A stretch of 64,000 bases of DNA from Microplitis mediator (taxonomy: Eukaryota; Arthropoda; Insecta; Hymenoptera; Braconidae), in assembly GCF_029852145.1 (NCBI RefSeq), contig NC_079974.1, positions 5,889,501 to 5,953,500 of the forward strand, in the 5' to 3' direction. Below, piece after piece: positions 11,160 through 22,376 of this stretch. How positions within the stretch are numbered: position 1 is the stretch's first letter; each line of letters starts with the position of its first letter. Under the pieces are notes generated by a model. That model searched no databases. It was not told where the DNA came from and saw only the letters and a list, made by a program, of their open reading frames with translations. Both the position numbers and the translations under genes were made by a program.

Positions 11160-11931
11160 TTTTCGACCCGAGCTCGAAATTTGTATTTAATTATTCGTTA
11201 CCAAATTATCGATTCTCACCCCGACTTGAGCCAGAGGAAAAAGCGAAACTAGTTCTCGTATTCGACCGAGATTCGATTTGAATTATTTTGCAAACTACTA
11301 GCTGGCGTTATTACAAGTTACGGGACTGATGAAGTTACTATGCTCATTGCGCTAGTAGTTGTAGTGATATTGGTAACAGTGGCGTAAGCGGATGGGGACA
11401 GTGTTATACACGCCCCGCACCCTGCTATGCCGGAAGCGGCTCGGCATTGGGAGCACTCGCTTCAACTACGACTATGCCGTCGTTGGTACGGCGTCCCTCA
11501 GCCCGTGCAACGCTTGCTGTTTGAAAACGAGTCGCCATTTTCTGTACACCGGTACTTGTTCACGTAAACAAGGGATTGAAATCTGTTTTTAGAAATGAGC
11601 CTCCGAGACAGAGCTGACGTCAATTAAAATAATATTTTCGGAGCGATTAAATATTTAACGTAAAGTAAAATTTACTAGAATAAAATAAATAAATAATAAA
11701 TACAAAATAATAAATAAATGAAATGAAATTTTTCCATAAATAAACCCCAAAATTAAGCCTATTTCCCTCTTTATTTATGTACAATTACCATGGACCTTCC
11801 ATCCTCCAAACCTACTCCCTCCGGCGCTCACACCGCGTTCCGACGCTAACTATTTATTCCAAAATTTTACAACCTCCCAAAAGTTTTAGTATAAAAAATC
11901 TCTCTGAAATTTTTGATGTTAAATAAAAAAT

Positions 11932-11947
11932 TTACGTTGGGCGCCAA
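11932..11947 (-). promoter_or_regulatory. Primer-binding site, tRNA-Lys type
   Basis: Immediately downstream of the LTR on the - strand, the sequence TTGGCGCCCAACG matches the tRNA-Lys-type primer-binding site (TGGCGCCC) used by many Ty3/gypsy elements and retroviruses. Confidence 0.6.
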
Positions 11948-13179
11948 TGTAATGGGTGCACTTATTACATTAAATTGAATTGTGGTCTCAATGTAATAAG
12001 TGTCCCACACATGTGCAAAACTTTAGGTGTTTTGCAAACCTGTCTAGCTGGACTCAGTGCCTCAGGACGAGGATAAGCTCCGTACTGGACCACACAGTAT
12101 TAAAATTAGGAGAGAAGTCTTATACCTAACTTATCAGGAAGGTTGTGATAAATTAATTTTATATGTAGTAGATAGAAATTTGTAGTGGAAAACCAAGATG
12201 TTAGTGGTAGTCGTAGTAAGGCACGTCCGTCCACGGCGGTTGCTGCGAGCCAAGAGACCGATAGCTCGTCGTCTCTGGCCCTCGTACCTCTCCACTCAGG
12301 TTGGCCAACCCCTAAAACCAAATGTCGGGACTAATTAATTAATTAATGTAACGTGGACCTAAGTCCGCTTCCGCCAACCGGAAGCCGAGGCCTCGCTCTT
12401 TTGGGCATACTCGTGTTGCGTAATCCCATCTCTTCTACCCAGACGACACTCTCAGTCGAAACCAAGAGTGGACATTTACCGGGGGTATAATCAAAAATCC
12501 CCATTGCGTGTGGTATCTAACCACAGCCACCACGAGCCCTACCTCACTCGGCCCCCATCCCTTCCATCCCAGGAAATAAAGAGACTCTGGCCGAAATGGG
12601 GCTTGAAACGGGGCCCCCATGGTACCAATTCCCTGTATTGGTCTACAGGCTGCAGATAAGTGGTGAGTTGCAGCATAACTCATTACCCTAAAAGGGTTTC
12701 TTCCACATTATCCCACTTGGATCGTAGGACGGCAACTAATAAAGATTGCCCTCTACCGTCATCCCCAAGTGATTATCATTTGCTAACTATAGCTTGTAAT
12801 AGTATTCTGTACGGGCTTGTATACCTTAGAAGTTTAAGACAGTCAAAAGGGTAGGTCTCACCCGCGCAGAGGTACCTATTGGCTTCCTGCAACCACGGAG
12901 TTGCCACATGTTACAAGGTGCAAAACAAGTGGGCACCGCTAACGGTTGGAGTAATAGACTCAGAACCCGCGAAGAGGGTGGTACTTGCTTGGTCTGACGC
13001 CCCCTAGAGGGCGCCAAAACCTCTTCTGAGAAATGTCGGGACTTGACCGTAGCGACCCCAGCGCTTCAGTGACTGTATTTTCTTCATTTATTGACAGTTG
13101 TTGAAGAAGGAGGGCGGATCTTTTGGCGCGAGTCGAAATTGAATTTAAATGTAATGTGGAAGCATTCCACCCCGTTACA
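11948..13179 (-). mobile_element. LTR of a Ty3/gypsy element
   Basis: On the - strand the segment starts TGTAACGGGGTGG and ends CATTACA, directly followed by the primer-binding site. At about 1.23 kb it is a long LTR and is GC-richer than its surroundings. The second LTR is not found, so the element is incomplete or the downstream part has been lost. Small frames within it (12106-13017) are not genes. Confidence 0.55.
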
Positions 13180-13256
13180 CAGTTACGATCAAGCCAGGCC
13201 CGAAATAATAATAATGTAAAATATAATAATAATAGTAATATTATATTTAAAAATAC

Positions 13257-13292
13257 CTAGCGACTCGGGTTCGAATCCCACTGTGGTCATAT
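13257..13292 (+). repeat. tRNA T-arm fragment
   Basis: GACTCGGGTTCGAATCCCAC is a perfect T-arm/box B followed by an acceptor-like tail. No D-arm precedes it, so it is a tRNA-derived fragment. Confidence 0.45.
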
Positions 13293-13627
13293 ATTTTTTT
13301 TTATAATTTTTCATTTAAATAGCATAACATTATCCATAATTGCTAATAATAATTATTAGTTGTATTATGTATTGATCATAATTATATAATGATTCATTAA
13401 AATTAATATTAATAAATACATAATATGAAAAAAAACTTTCATGTTCTTTGCTATTCAAAATCAGGATTAAGAAGCAAAATTTTAATTTTTTTTTACTCGG
13501 GATCGTAGGTGGAGATAGGATGTTATAGCTTCAAGGTCAGGAGAGGTGACGTTTATTCGCTTTATAGAGATATAATCACACTACACACTTAGATATTACA
13601 TATACGCTTAACTTATTAAATATTTTC

Positions 13628-13700
13628 GCCCTACCCGAGATTCGAACCTACAACCTAACGCTCGCCAGACTATCGCTTTACCCCCTACGCTACGGCCGAT
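13628..13700 (-). repeat. tRNA-like segment
   Basis: On the - strand GGCCGTAGCGTAGGGGGTAA resembles a D-arm with box A. About 30 nt later, TGTAGGTTCGAATCTCGGG is a box B T-arm. The length (about 72 nt) and spacing fit a tRNA, but the anticodon arm is not regular. It is a possible tRNA-derived SINE head or tRNA pseudogene within Nca intron 1. Confidence 0.5.
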
Positions 13701-14151
13701 ATATTCGGATCTTGTCTGAGGTGGGTTATAAGTTAGTCGTTATGAGGTTAGTCGGGGTATGAAAAATTGGCTCTATACTACGTCATTACCACTTACAACT
13801 TTTTTCACGTAAGAAGATGCCGGAGAATCCGAATATTTATGGATCTTTAAACGGTTAATGCTAGGATATTGATACCAATAAAAAGATATATAGTCATTTA
13901 ATATTACGAAATGCCCGGTGAAGCGGACTCGTAAAAGCTAGTATTAAATAAAAGTTGATTAATAAGTCAGTTTGTAAGTTGCTATCTGTTGAATGAGTTA
14001 TATTGTCACATTACTTTTTATCTAGTTATTCTGCTCACAAATATTTTTATTTGGGTTATTCTGTCTCGTATAGCTTGTCCACAGATCTATTGTTATGAAA
14101 CCATTTTTTTTTATGTCAAATAAATACAACTTTATTTTTTTGTTCATTCAG

Positions 14152-14270
14152 ATGCTGAAATTCAAGAATGGTACAAAGGGTTTTTAAAGGACTGCCCCAG
14201 TGGACATTTAAGTGTGGAAGAGTTTAAAAAAATTTATGGCAATTTTTTTCCTTATGGTGATGCTTCTAAG
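14152..14270 (+). CDS. Nca: Neurocalcin, coding exon 2
   Basis: This exon follows a 7.4-kb intron; it has a TTCATTCAG acceptor and a GTAACA donor, and its 119 nt restore the reading frame. It encodes residues 24-63 ([10 protein letters not shown]...YGDASK). It carries the degenerate first EF-hand, in which the CPSG stretch (near residue 38) prevents calcium binding, as is usual in this family. Sequence is essentially that of Drosophila Neurocalcin. Confidence 0.95.
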
Positions 14271-14394
14271 GTAACAAAATGAGGTTTAAATGTTTATGTT
14301 TTTTGTCTTTATAGTCCATACGCCAGTCACTGCTCTTGTCTCCAAGTTAAAAAATTTACAGTATACGGGATTTGAGAACAATTTTTATTTTTTT

Positions 14395-14560
14395 TCTAAG
14401 CATAAGGATTTTGAATACGAGGACTAACTTCGAAACTTCCCGCTGTTTTCGAGTTCCTTGAGTCAAAAGTTATCCTAAAAAAGCATCTTTTCAAAAATTT
14501 TATTTTTGAATAACTCAAAACGTTCTGTACCAATCAAGCTCAATTTCTCGTTGAATCTAG
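14395..14560 (+). repeat. Partial copy of the 1317-1700 repeat family
   Basis: CTTCCCGCTGTTTTCGAG and neighbouring words match 1433-1460 and the inverted copy near 30390. Only the central part is kept. Confidence 0.45.
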
Positions 14561-15067
14561 ACATTAATAAGTCGCTTCGAATCCTGCATAAAAAATGCGA
14601 ATTGATTAATCCATTCAAAAGTTAGAAAACATTTACATACATACGTAACTACACGCACACATCTAGACATTCGAACATCATTCTGAAAGTACTCAGAATA
14701 GCTTCCTAGGACCTCAAAACTTCGAGATCTGTTTGATTACGTCTCTTCTTGTTGAAATTTTACAGTTTTTTTAGAGGAAAGCTAAAAACTTAACTTAAAA
14801 ATGACTGCTAAATGTGCTATATTTGTTATATTATATACGCATTCATATAAGCACGCGCCAGACAGCCGTACATAAGCAGATCATGTTCGTGCTCGTATTG
14901 CACATTTTGACTAACATTAAACATCGAAAAAACTATTAAAATTGCAGAAATACTTTTCAGGCAATTTTTCTTTTTTACTCAATTAATATACAAAATAAAT
15001 GCTAAGAGAATTTTTTCGCTATCGGTAATAGTTTAACTAATATAAAGGTTTAAACAGTTAAACTGTA

Positions 15068-15668
15068 CACGGAAAAAATAAATAGTAAATGCAACATGAT
15101 GCAGTCTTGGTAAATAAACATGATGGAATCATGTTGCATCTACATGATTTGTTATGTTTCGGCTACATGAAAATCATTGCTGGCACATGATTTTTCTCAT
15201 GCTATCCCAACATGATTTTTATGTAGCCTTAATAGCATAAAAGTAAGCTGCAACAACTAAATATTTATGCTTTAGAAAAATGATTTATTATCAAGCAACT
15301 AGATTTTTTTAGATTTATAATATTGCAGATGAAAATTAGAGTAAATTATCAAATTGAATCATTTGTAAATGATATTTTTGCTTAAGGGGTTAGGGGTAGT
15401 CAGGATTTTCAAAAAATCGATTTTTTGCTTGATTGCTGCTTGATAATAAATAATTTTTCTGAAGCATAAATATTTAGTTGTTGCAGCTTAATTTTATGCT
15501 ATTAAGGCTACATGAAAATCATGTTTCTGCCACATGATTTTCTCATGCTACTGCAACATGATTGTCATGTAGCCGGAACATGACAAATCATGTGGATGCA
15601 ACATGATTTCATCATGTTTATTTACCAAGACTGCATCATGTTGCATTTACTATTTATTTTTTTCCGTG
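15068..15668. mobile_element. MITE with CACGGAAAAAATAAATAG ends and CATGATTTTCATG words
   Basis: The left end CACGGAAAAAATAAATAGTA is mirrored by the right end, with TA on both sides (15066-15067 and 15669-15670), a Tc1/mariner-type signature. The inner arms contain repeated palindromic words such as CAACATGATTTTCATGTAGC. It has no ORF and lies in Nca intron 2. Confidence 0.7.
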
Positions 15669-15834
15669 TATGTAACATACATTATCCGAATTACACTATC
15701 CGAATTACAACAAAAAGATACCTATCATAGGTTATTTGACAAAACATAGGTTATATTATTTTGATTGTGAAATAGTAATTTATACTACATGTGTACTAAG
15801 AAGTGAATAATTTGACAATCATGTTTTTGTTTAT

Positions 15835-16125
15835 GTCTGACTGTTCTGGTTCCGTCTGTCTAGTTGGTTACCTAGTTGTTCCGGTTCTCTCTGTCTCGGC
15901 TTCTGTCTTACGCTTACATCAAATTGCGCTCGATTTTTTTCGGCCATTATCGGAAAATATTACCCCTACTTAATTATCTTTGGGACTGATGTGTTGGCCT
16001 CTTCAATTAGCGCGCCCAGCGACGTCGAAAACTCATTTGAATGCTCAATAGGGGTTACGGCTTGGGCAAGTGAGCATTTGCGAAAAATCACGATGTCGAT
16101 CGATAATGTTACAAATTTTCTCGCG
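15835..16125. repeat. Decayed LTR-like repeat, copy B
   Basis: It is homologous to about 9020-9340 (TTATCGGAAAA, CTACTTAATTAT, AAAAATCACGATGT, GATCGATAAT) and ends GTTACA. It is probably a solo-LTR fragment. Confidence 0.4.
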
Positions 16126-16189
16126 TTACATGAGCTTACATAAATAATTACAGTATAAATGGAAGAGGTATAAAATAATATATATAGAG

Positions 16190-16323
16190 TAAGAGCACCA
16201 GTACCCAGCCCCTAACCAGTAGCCAGCCGGTCATATACTTTAACATTGGCTCAAAATATATATAGATATAATTTAACATAGGGTGGCTGGCTACCGGTTT
16301 GGGGCTGGGTACTGGCGCTCTTA
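16190..16323. mobile_element. 134-bp foldback MITE (TAAGAGC...GCTCTTA)
   Basis: The ends TAAGAGCACCAGTACCCAGC and GCTGGGTACTGGCGCTCTTA pair, with further pairing of CCAGTAGCCAGCC and GGCTGGCTACCGG. It has no coding content and lies inside Nca intron 2. Confidence 0.65.
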
Positions 16324-16568
16324 CCCTAGAAAGATTAGTTTCTGTTTAAATAATATTGGTTAGATAAACCAACAAAATGATTAAAACATATTCTTGAAAA
16401 CTTGTTTTTTCATCTATAAAAACAATTGATAATAATAAAAAATTCATGCGACTTTTCTATTGTCCTCAAATCCCGTAGACCATACAATTTTTAATTTGGA
16501 GACAAAAACAATGGGTAGCGTAAGGACTATTACATATTATGTTAATAAAGTAGGATATTCGTTATCAG

Positions 16569-16757
16569 TTTGCAGAACATGTTTTCAGAACGTTTGATGC
16601 AAATGGAGATGGTACGATTGATTTTCGGGAGTTTCTGTGTGCTCTAAGTGTAACCTCTCGAGGGAAATTGGAACAAAAATTAAAATGGGCCTTCAGTATG
16701 TATGACCTTGATGGGAACGGTTATATTTCTCGACAAGAAATGCTCGAGATTGTTACA
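16569..16757 (+). CDS. Nca: Neurocalcin, coding exon 3 (EF-hands 2 and 3)
   Basis: The exon encodes residues 64-126 in phase 0, with a TTATCAG acceptor and a GTATGT donor. It contains two canonical calcium loops: [12 protein letters not shown] (73-84) and [12 protein letters not shown] (109-120). Both keep the acidic position 1, glycine 6 and glutamate 12 needed for calcium. Sequence is essentially identical to Drosophila Neurocalcin. Confidence 0.96.
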
Positions 16758-16831
16758 GTATGTTGGTTTCTTATTATAATATGAAACGTTGTCTACTGAT
16801 TATCATTAATGAATAAATTTTTCATTTGTAG

Positions 16832-17032
16832 GCGATCTATAAGATGGTAGGGACAGTAATGAAAATGCCAGAAGATGAATCTACTCCTGAGAAAAGAACT
16901 GATAAAATATTTCGTCAAATGGATAAAAACAAAGATGGAAAATTATCTCTAGATGAATTTATAGAAGGTGCTAAAAGTGACCCTTCTATCGTGCGACTAT
17001 TGCAGTGTGACCCAAGCGCACAGGCTCAGTGA
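16832..17032 (+). CDS. Nca: Neurocalcin, terminal coding exon (EF-hand 4)
   Basis: The last exon encodes residues 127-192 and ends in TGA at 17030-17032. It holds the fourth EF-hand, [12 protein letters not shown] (157-168), again fully canonical. The protein totals 192 aa, the usual size for neurocalcin/hippocalcin-type sensors. The extreme C-terminus (PSAQAQ) is the least conserved part. Possible polyadenylation signals occur as AATAAA near 17241-17317. All four coding exons splice in frame with GT/AG borders, so the gene looks functional despite its transposon-laden introns. Confidence 0.95.
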   Translation, partial: AIYKMVGTVMKMPEDESTPEKRTDKIFRQMDKNKDGKLSLDEFIEGAKSDPSIVRLLQCDPSAQAQ

Positions 17033-17329
17033 GCTCTTAGACAATTGAATATTATTCAATAATGCCTTTTATGATCCTAATTTAGGGTCCGGCTCAATGA
17101 TTTTACTAATAATTAATCCAATTAATGACTAGTATCATAGAAGAGTCAATTTTTATCTTTAATGATGAAATCTTGCTCACTTGTTAAAAGCACAAGTTAT
17201 GAGAGATACGATATTTCTGTTTCTTATACTTTGGCAAAAAATATATAATAAATTTGTAAATTCAGTTAGAGAAAGATTAAAAGAATATGTTTAAATTGCA
17301 TAACTTATCATAATAAATTGTAGGCTTTT

Positions 17330-18640
17330 CTATGATAATTTATGTTTAATAGAATTATATGCATCAATATTCATTTTTTAGTTTAAGCCGAATCTGCGTC
17401 TCAGAGTCATTGGGTCTAGCGCGCTTGCGCAAACCGCAAACTAGTCTATAAGGCTAGTCCAGTCGCTCCGTCACATTTGAAATTTTTGCGGAAAAAACTT
17501 ATTGACAAATAACTATTAATATACATTACATATTTAATACTTTAAGCTTCGGAATTTATGAGATGTATCGTTTTACTGTAAAATTTTAAATGCCAAAGCT
17601 AATCAACGATCCTTTTTCGATACATAAGTATAATTATGTCGATACATTATCAATTCTATTGCAGTTCTTGTAATAAAACGATTATTAGGACGATTGGGAT
17701 AGAAAACCTTTTCAAAGACGAATACATGCGATCGTTTTTGAGAGGTATAATATAGGAGTCGAATAATGTTATTTAAGTAAAAATACATAAATCAAATCAA
17801 GTCGATATAAGTCAATATAACTACAATTTGCAATATTTAATAATTTATATAGAAAATTAAATTACGATCAAACTTTTATCTAGTATTATTGGCGTTCAGA
17901 ATGTGTTTTAGTTTGATACTCAGTGTTTCATTATCGTTTAATATTGGAAATAAGGTGATTAATATAGTACAAAAGTTGTAAAAGCAAAGCCATGATGAAA
18001 ATGACATGTCTAAATATTTCATCGATAATTTGAAGTAAGTAGAGCCTCTATTAAAAAATAGACACACTGAAAATTTCATGTGCGAATTTCAGTCAAAGGA
18101 TGAGTAAAGAATAACTAAATAGTGAACTTACAAGTAACTATATTTATTTCCATTCAAATTGGCTGAACTCATTAAATTTGTAAAAAAAAAAACAATTTTG
18201 AGTAATATTAAAATTCAAAAATTTAAAAAAACGTTTTCAAGAAGTCAAAATTCTAATAAAATAATGTGTATTAAGCTTACTAAATTTTTTAAAATACTTG
18301 TTTTTCAGTGAAATCGTTTTATCTTTAAAACATACTTTAATAATTCTTGCTGATGATTATCAATCTAATTATATTTCGCTGTAACTTTGAAGTCTTATTA
18401 TCTATACACTAAATAAAATCGAAAAGCGAGACATCAAATTGTGGAATTTATCTTTAATCAATCAATAAAAATAAAACTATAAATTAAACTATGGCAAACG
18501 TTCTTTTTTTTTTTAATTAAAACTTGTTAAATCGTTTTGTATGGGCTTATTATAAGGAAAGAACAGTTATGAATGAAATCAGCAAATAAAAAAAAAATAA
18601 CAAAAAAAAAATTTACGCATAATTATGTTGTTGGATATAC
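17330..18640. other. Intergenic AT-rich stretch
   Basis: No supported ORF, RNA gene or inverted repeat. A small GC-rich patch near 17405-17470 has no recognisable identity. Confidence 0.4.
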
Positions 18641-18649
18641 TCACAGGAA

Positions 18650-18858
18650 TTTAAGTTATCTCAAGTCAAGAAAATATTTTTGGTCAGACGTTTTTCGGAA
18701 CCAAGTCAAGATTTTCTTGAGCCAATAGAATTTGTCTTGGTAAAAGAAAATTCCTATTGGTCAGAAGAGATTTCTATGTTATCCAAAAAATTAGAGGCTT
18801 TAAAAAAAATTTCTTGAATCAAGAATATTTATTTTCAGTCAATAATTTTTTTTTCTGT
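18650..18858. mobile_element. Possible MITE with CACAGGAAT/TTTTCTGTG ends
   Basis: The left CACAGGAATTT and right AATTTTTTTTTTCTGTG are loosely inverted. The interior repeats TCAAGAAAATATTT-like and complementary TCTTGA words. The end type resembles CACGGAAAAA at 15068. The match is weak. Confidence 0.35.
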
Positions 18859-18939
18859 GTACATTTAATAAAGATATTAAGCACATTAATTAACAACTAT
18901 TCATAATATCCCGGGAAAAACGGATTAGATCTGACCAGA

Positions 18940-19610
18940 TATAATTATATCTGGTCAGATCTAATTATATCTGATCAGATCTATTTATATCTGGTTAGAT
19001 ATGGGATTTGAGATATAATCAGATCTAGTCATATCTGATCAGATATAAACAGATATAACTATATCTGGGTTGAAAAATTCATCAGACATGAACAGATCTA
19101 GTCATATCTGATCAGATCTAAACAGATATAACTATATCTGAGTAGAAAAATACATCAGACATGATCAGATCTAGTCATATCTGATCAGATCTAAACAGAT
19201 ATAACTATATCTGAGTTGAAAAATTCATCAGACATGATCAGATCTAGTCATATCTGATCAGATCTAAACAGTTATAACTATATCTGGATTGCAAAATGCA
19301 TCAGACATGAAAAGGTCTTATCATATCTGGCCAGATCTAAACAGATATAACTATATCTGGATTGCAAAATGCATCAGACATGAAAAGGTCTTATCATATC
19401 TGGCCAGATCTAAACAGATATAACTATATCTGGATTGCAAAATGCATTAGACATGAAAAGGTCTTATCATATCTGGCCAGATCTAAACAAATATAACTAT
19501 GTCTGGATTGCAAAATGCATCAGACATGAAAAGGTCTTATCATATCTGGCCAGATATAACTATATCGAAGTTGTCAACAGCATCAGATTCGATCAGATCT
19601 GATTATTAAG
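18940..19610. repeat. Left subterminal array, 73-bp tandem units
   Basis: About eight tandem units spaced 73 bp apart (for example ACTATATCTG at 19058, 19131, 19204 and 19277) run from about 18985 to 19570. Each contains palindromic words such as ATCTGATCAGAT and GGCCAGATC. The array lies just inside the left terminus of the transposon. Confidence 0.8.
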
Positions 19611-19898
19611 TAGTTATTATGCATATATTATAGTAAATCATATAAAGAATGAATAACAATAGGTCTTTAATTCTTTTACCATTTTATTTATTGACAAATA
19701 TATTCCATTACATATTTGTTAAAGATTATAATTGATACATGTAGATATTTTTAACTAGATTCTATTTAATAATTTTTTTTTTAGTAATTGATCAAGACAG
19801 ATACGCAAAAAGTAAAAAAAAAATAGTATTGACTGAATATTGTTCCATAAAAATGTTATTTTTATTGATGTGATTATTTATCTATCATTTTTTATTCT

Positions 19899-22376
19899 TT
19901 AATAAATTTTGTGTAAGTTATTTGGAGCTTGACATAAATAATTTTCAACTTTTATAAGAGTATTCATCGATTTAATATCTTTGAATTTAATTAAACAGAA
20001 TTCGTTTTGTAGCTCAACTGGTATTATATGATTTATTTTTTCTCTACAATTGTGATTAAAAAATATTTTTACATGCATAACGCGATAATACTGTAAAGAT
20101 ACATATAAGTTGTTGTCAATAACAAAAAAAAATCGTATAGAACCATATTTCACTTTATTATTACTGGTAGTAATAATAACATTAGAACTGTCATTTTTAG
20201 TTTTTTGAAAAATTTGAGAGGTAAAAACTGTTTTATTTATGTTCGCTTTTGTGTAAATTGATACGGTTTTATGATCAAGACCCATAGTCTGGAAAGTTTG
20301 TATCTCAAACTCATTCAAAAATTCATTTTTTTTAACACCACTTACTTTAAATGCGTTCATTTTATCGTCTATACGATCCAATTCAGTACTCGAATCAACC
20401 TGATTCTTTAAAATTATAGCTCCTTGATAAATCGTTATATTGTTTATTACTTCGGAACCGATATTTTTAGTTCCGTGAATTTGTGAAACTATAAAACCAT
20501 TGGCGTTTTCGAAAGAAAATGCAGACGTTGCCCAAAGTGGGCCCCACCGACGAACACATAGTACTAGATGCAGAAGTTGATGTACATTATATGTATACTC
20601 TCTGTCACCATATAACTCTTCGATATTTTTTACAAAAGTTTGTAAGCATTTCTCTGCCACCTTAAGATCATCTTCAACAATCTGACGTTGGAGCAAAATG
20701 TGTATGGCCTTTACGAGTAATAACCAATGGTCCAAATATTTTTTTGGTAAAAAAAGCGACAGAATCGGAATGGAATAGTATAGAATCCAATTATAAATTT
20801 CAGAAGCTTTGTAATGAGCGTGTAGAGAAAGTTTTCGTGGTAGTCTATGAAAAGAATGTGGAGGGCAAATATTCAATAACATTTGGTCAATTGCTTCTAA
20901 GTGTTCAGAAATATTCCAGTCGCCTTTTTTACAAAAATAAATATTCATAAATTGCTTGCCCACGCCCAGTAAGACCGAGTGCATGTACTCTGGCATAACA
21001 CACGTAGCTAAATCTAAAAAAGGCAGTACATCGACTACTGATAAACCTTTGACACCTTTAATAAGTTTTCCTGGATTCTCAATAAGTTGTTCAGCTTGAT
21101 CGTACATCCTTAACTCATCACGCAATTTGATTCTTTTATCAGTAAATTTATAAATACGAATAGTCTTACTCCCAACAACAGGTTGACATCGTTTCTGTTT
21201 TATCTCACAAATATTGCAACCATATTTTCCACTAAAATATTGAATATTTTGTATTTCAGCTCTTGCTGGTGCATCAGCAATGAATAAGGGTGCAACTACT
21301 TTAGAAATAAATTCCTTACGCGTAATAGGATCAATCCATTTTATTCCTTTCGTAAAACAAGTTACCAATTTTTCACAGAAAGGACGAAGAAAAGTATTCA
21401 TCGATGGTTTTTTGTCTGAGTCACACCAAAAACCAATCATTACTAAATGAGATTCTCGTAGATGCTCTGGGAGTTCAGCTATTGTGAACATCAAGGGCCA
21501 ACAATTTAATTTAGAACTATTGGATAGTGAAATACCATCTGTATTGAGTATTAATGTTAGATCATAGATATTTCTATTTCTTCTAGAGTTCACTCTAATG
21601 TACTCTGTTCCATCAACAATATCTTCAATAATACGATTTTCACGATTACGATTAAATTGTTTCAACTTTTTCGCTAAGTTTCTATGTTCAAACAGGAATT
21701 TAATAGCATCTTCAACATCATATTCGTAAAAATATGACATTACTTTACCATCCAAACAAATTTTACAATTTTTAGATTTACCCAAATCTATATCCTTGCC
21801 AATATCCAACGGACCATAGTATTTTAAGCATCGGTTGCAATAAAAATGTTTTATTGTTTTAGTTAGAGGAGCTCGATCTTTTACAAATTTAAATAAATTA
21901 TGAACTGTAGCAGGCATATAGTTTGGTTTCGGCAAAAGATGTTGCAGTGTTTCTAAAATCTGTTGCAATGACTGTTTTGTCAATTTTTTTTCAATATATA
22001 AATCCATTAAGTACGAAACAGCTTTAGGAACATTGATATCACTACCATCGTATAACATTTCAAACGTTTGTCTGTTTACTTCTTCATATCTATTAGAATC
22101 ATTATCATTATCATTAGTGTCATTTTCAATATTTTCTTCATGATCTGAGTCTGCATTAGAATCCACATTTAAGTCAACATCTGAGTCCGCTGAGACCACG
22201 TCTGAGTCCGCATCAGAATCCGAACTTGAATCATCATCAGAGTCTATATTTGAATCAGGGTTTGAATCCACATTCAAATCTGAATCCGTTATTTGTTCGT
22301 TTAAGCCTTCACGAATCTCTAAAGCATGGTTATTTTCCATACTTTTTCTCCATCTTTGTTGTGTTTTTAGAGGAAC
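19899..22376 (-). CDS. EnSpm/CACTA-like transposase, main exon
   Basis: With the upstream exon at 22938-23018 this gives an 852-aa protein; this exon encodes the last 825. The acceptor TTTTAG is at 22377-22378 and the stop is at 19899. An Asp/Ser-rich acidic segment (about residues 60-120) is followed by a CxxC...CxxC zinc-binding pair (C207, C210, C231, C234). The catalytic core then shows LNTDGISLS (D307), APLFIADAPARAE (D395) and MPEYMHSVLLGV (E490 where relatives usually have D). These are the landmarks of the animal EnSpm/tnp2-like transposases, whose product is expected to cut at the element ends in the nucleus. No stop or frameshift interrupts the frame, so it may be active. Confidence 0.8.
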   Translation of the reverse strand, partial: VPLKTQQRWRKSMENNHALEIREGLNEQITDSDLNVDSNPDSNIDSDDDSSSDSDADSDVVSADSDVDLNVDSNADSDHEENIENDTNDNDNDSNRYEEVNRQTFEMLYDGSDINVPKAVSYLMDLYIEKKLTKQSLQQILETLQHLLPKPNYMPATVHNLFKFVKDRAPLTKTIKHFYCNRCLKYYGPLDIGKDIDLGKSKNCKICLDGKVMSYFYEYDVEDAIKFLFEHRNLAKKLKQFNRNRENRIIEDIVDGTEYIRVNSRRNRNIYDLTLILNTDGISLSNSSKLNCWPLMFTIAELPEHLRESHLVMIGFWCDSDKKPSMNTFLRPFCEKLVTCFTKGIKWIDPITRKEFISKVVAPLFIADAPARAEIQNIQYFSGKYGCNICEIKQKRCQPVVGSKTIRIYKFTDKRIKLRDELRMYDQAEQLIENPGKLIKGVKGLSVVDVLPFLDLATCVMPEYMHSVLLGVGKQFMNIYFCKKGDWNISEHLEAIDQMLLNICPPHSFHRLPRKLSLHAHYKASEIYNWILYYSIPILSLFLPKKYLDHWLLLVKAIHILLQRQIVEDDLKVAEKCLQTFVKNIEELYGDREYTYNVHQLLHLVLCVRRWGPLWATSAFSFENANGFIVSQIHGTKNIGSEVINNITIYQGAIILKNQVDSSTELDRIDDKMNAFKVSGVKKNEFLNEFEIQTFQTMGLDHKTVSIYTKANINKTVFTSQIFQKTKNDSSNVIITTSNNKVKYGSIRFFFVIDNNLYVSLQYYRVMHVKIFFNHNCREKINHIIPVELQNEFCLIKFKDIKSMNTLIKVENYLCQAPNNLHKIY

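Noticed and set aside
12106..13017. Several 60-80 residue ORFs on both strands
   Set aside because: They overlap each other in a GC-richer LTR, lack domains and lack splice or codon support.
20744..20950. + strand ORF of 68 residues inside the transposase gene
   Set aside because: It lies antisense to the long open EnSpm-like coding exon and has no support of its own.
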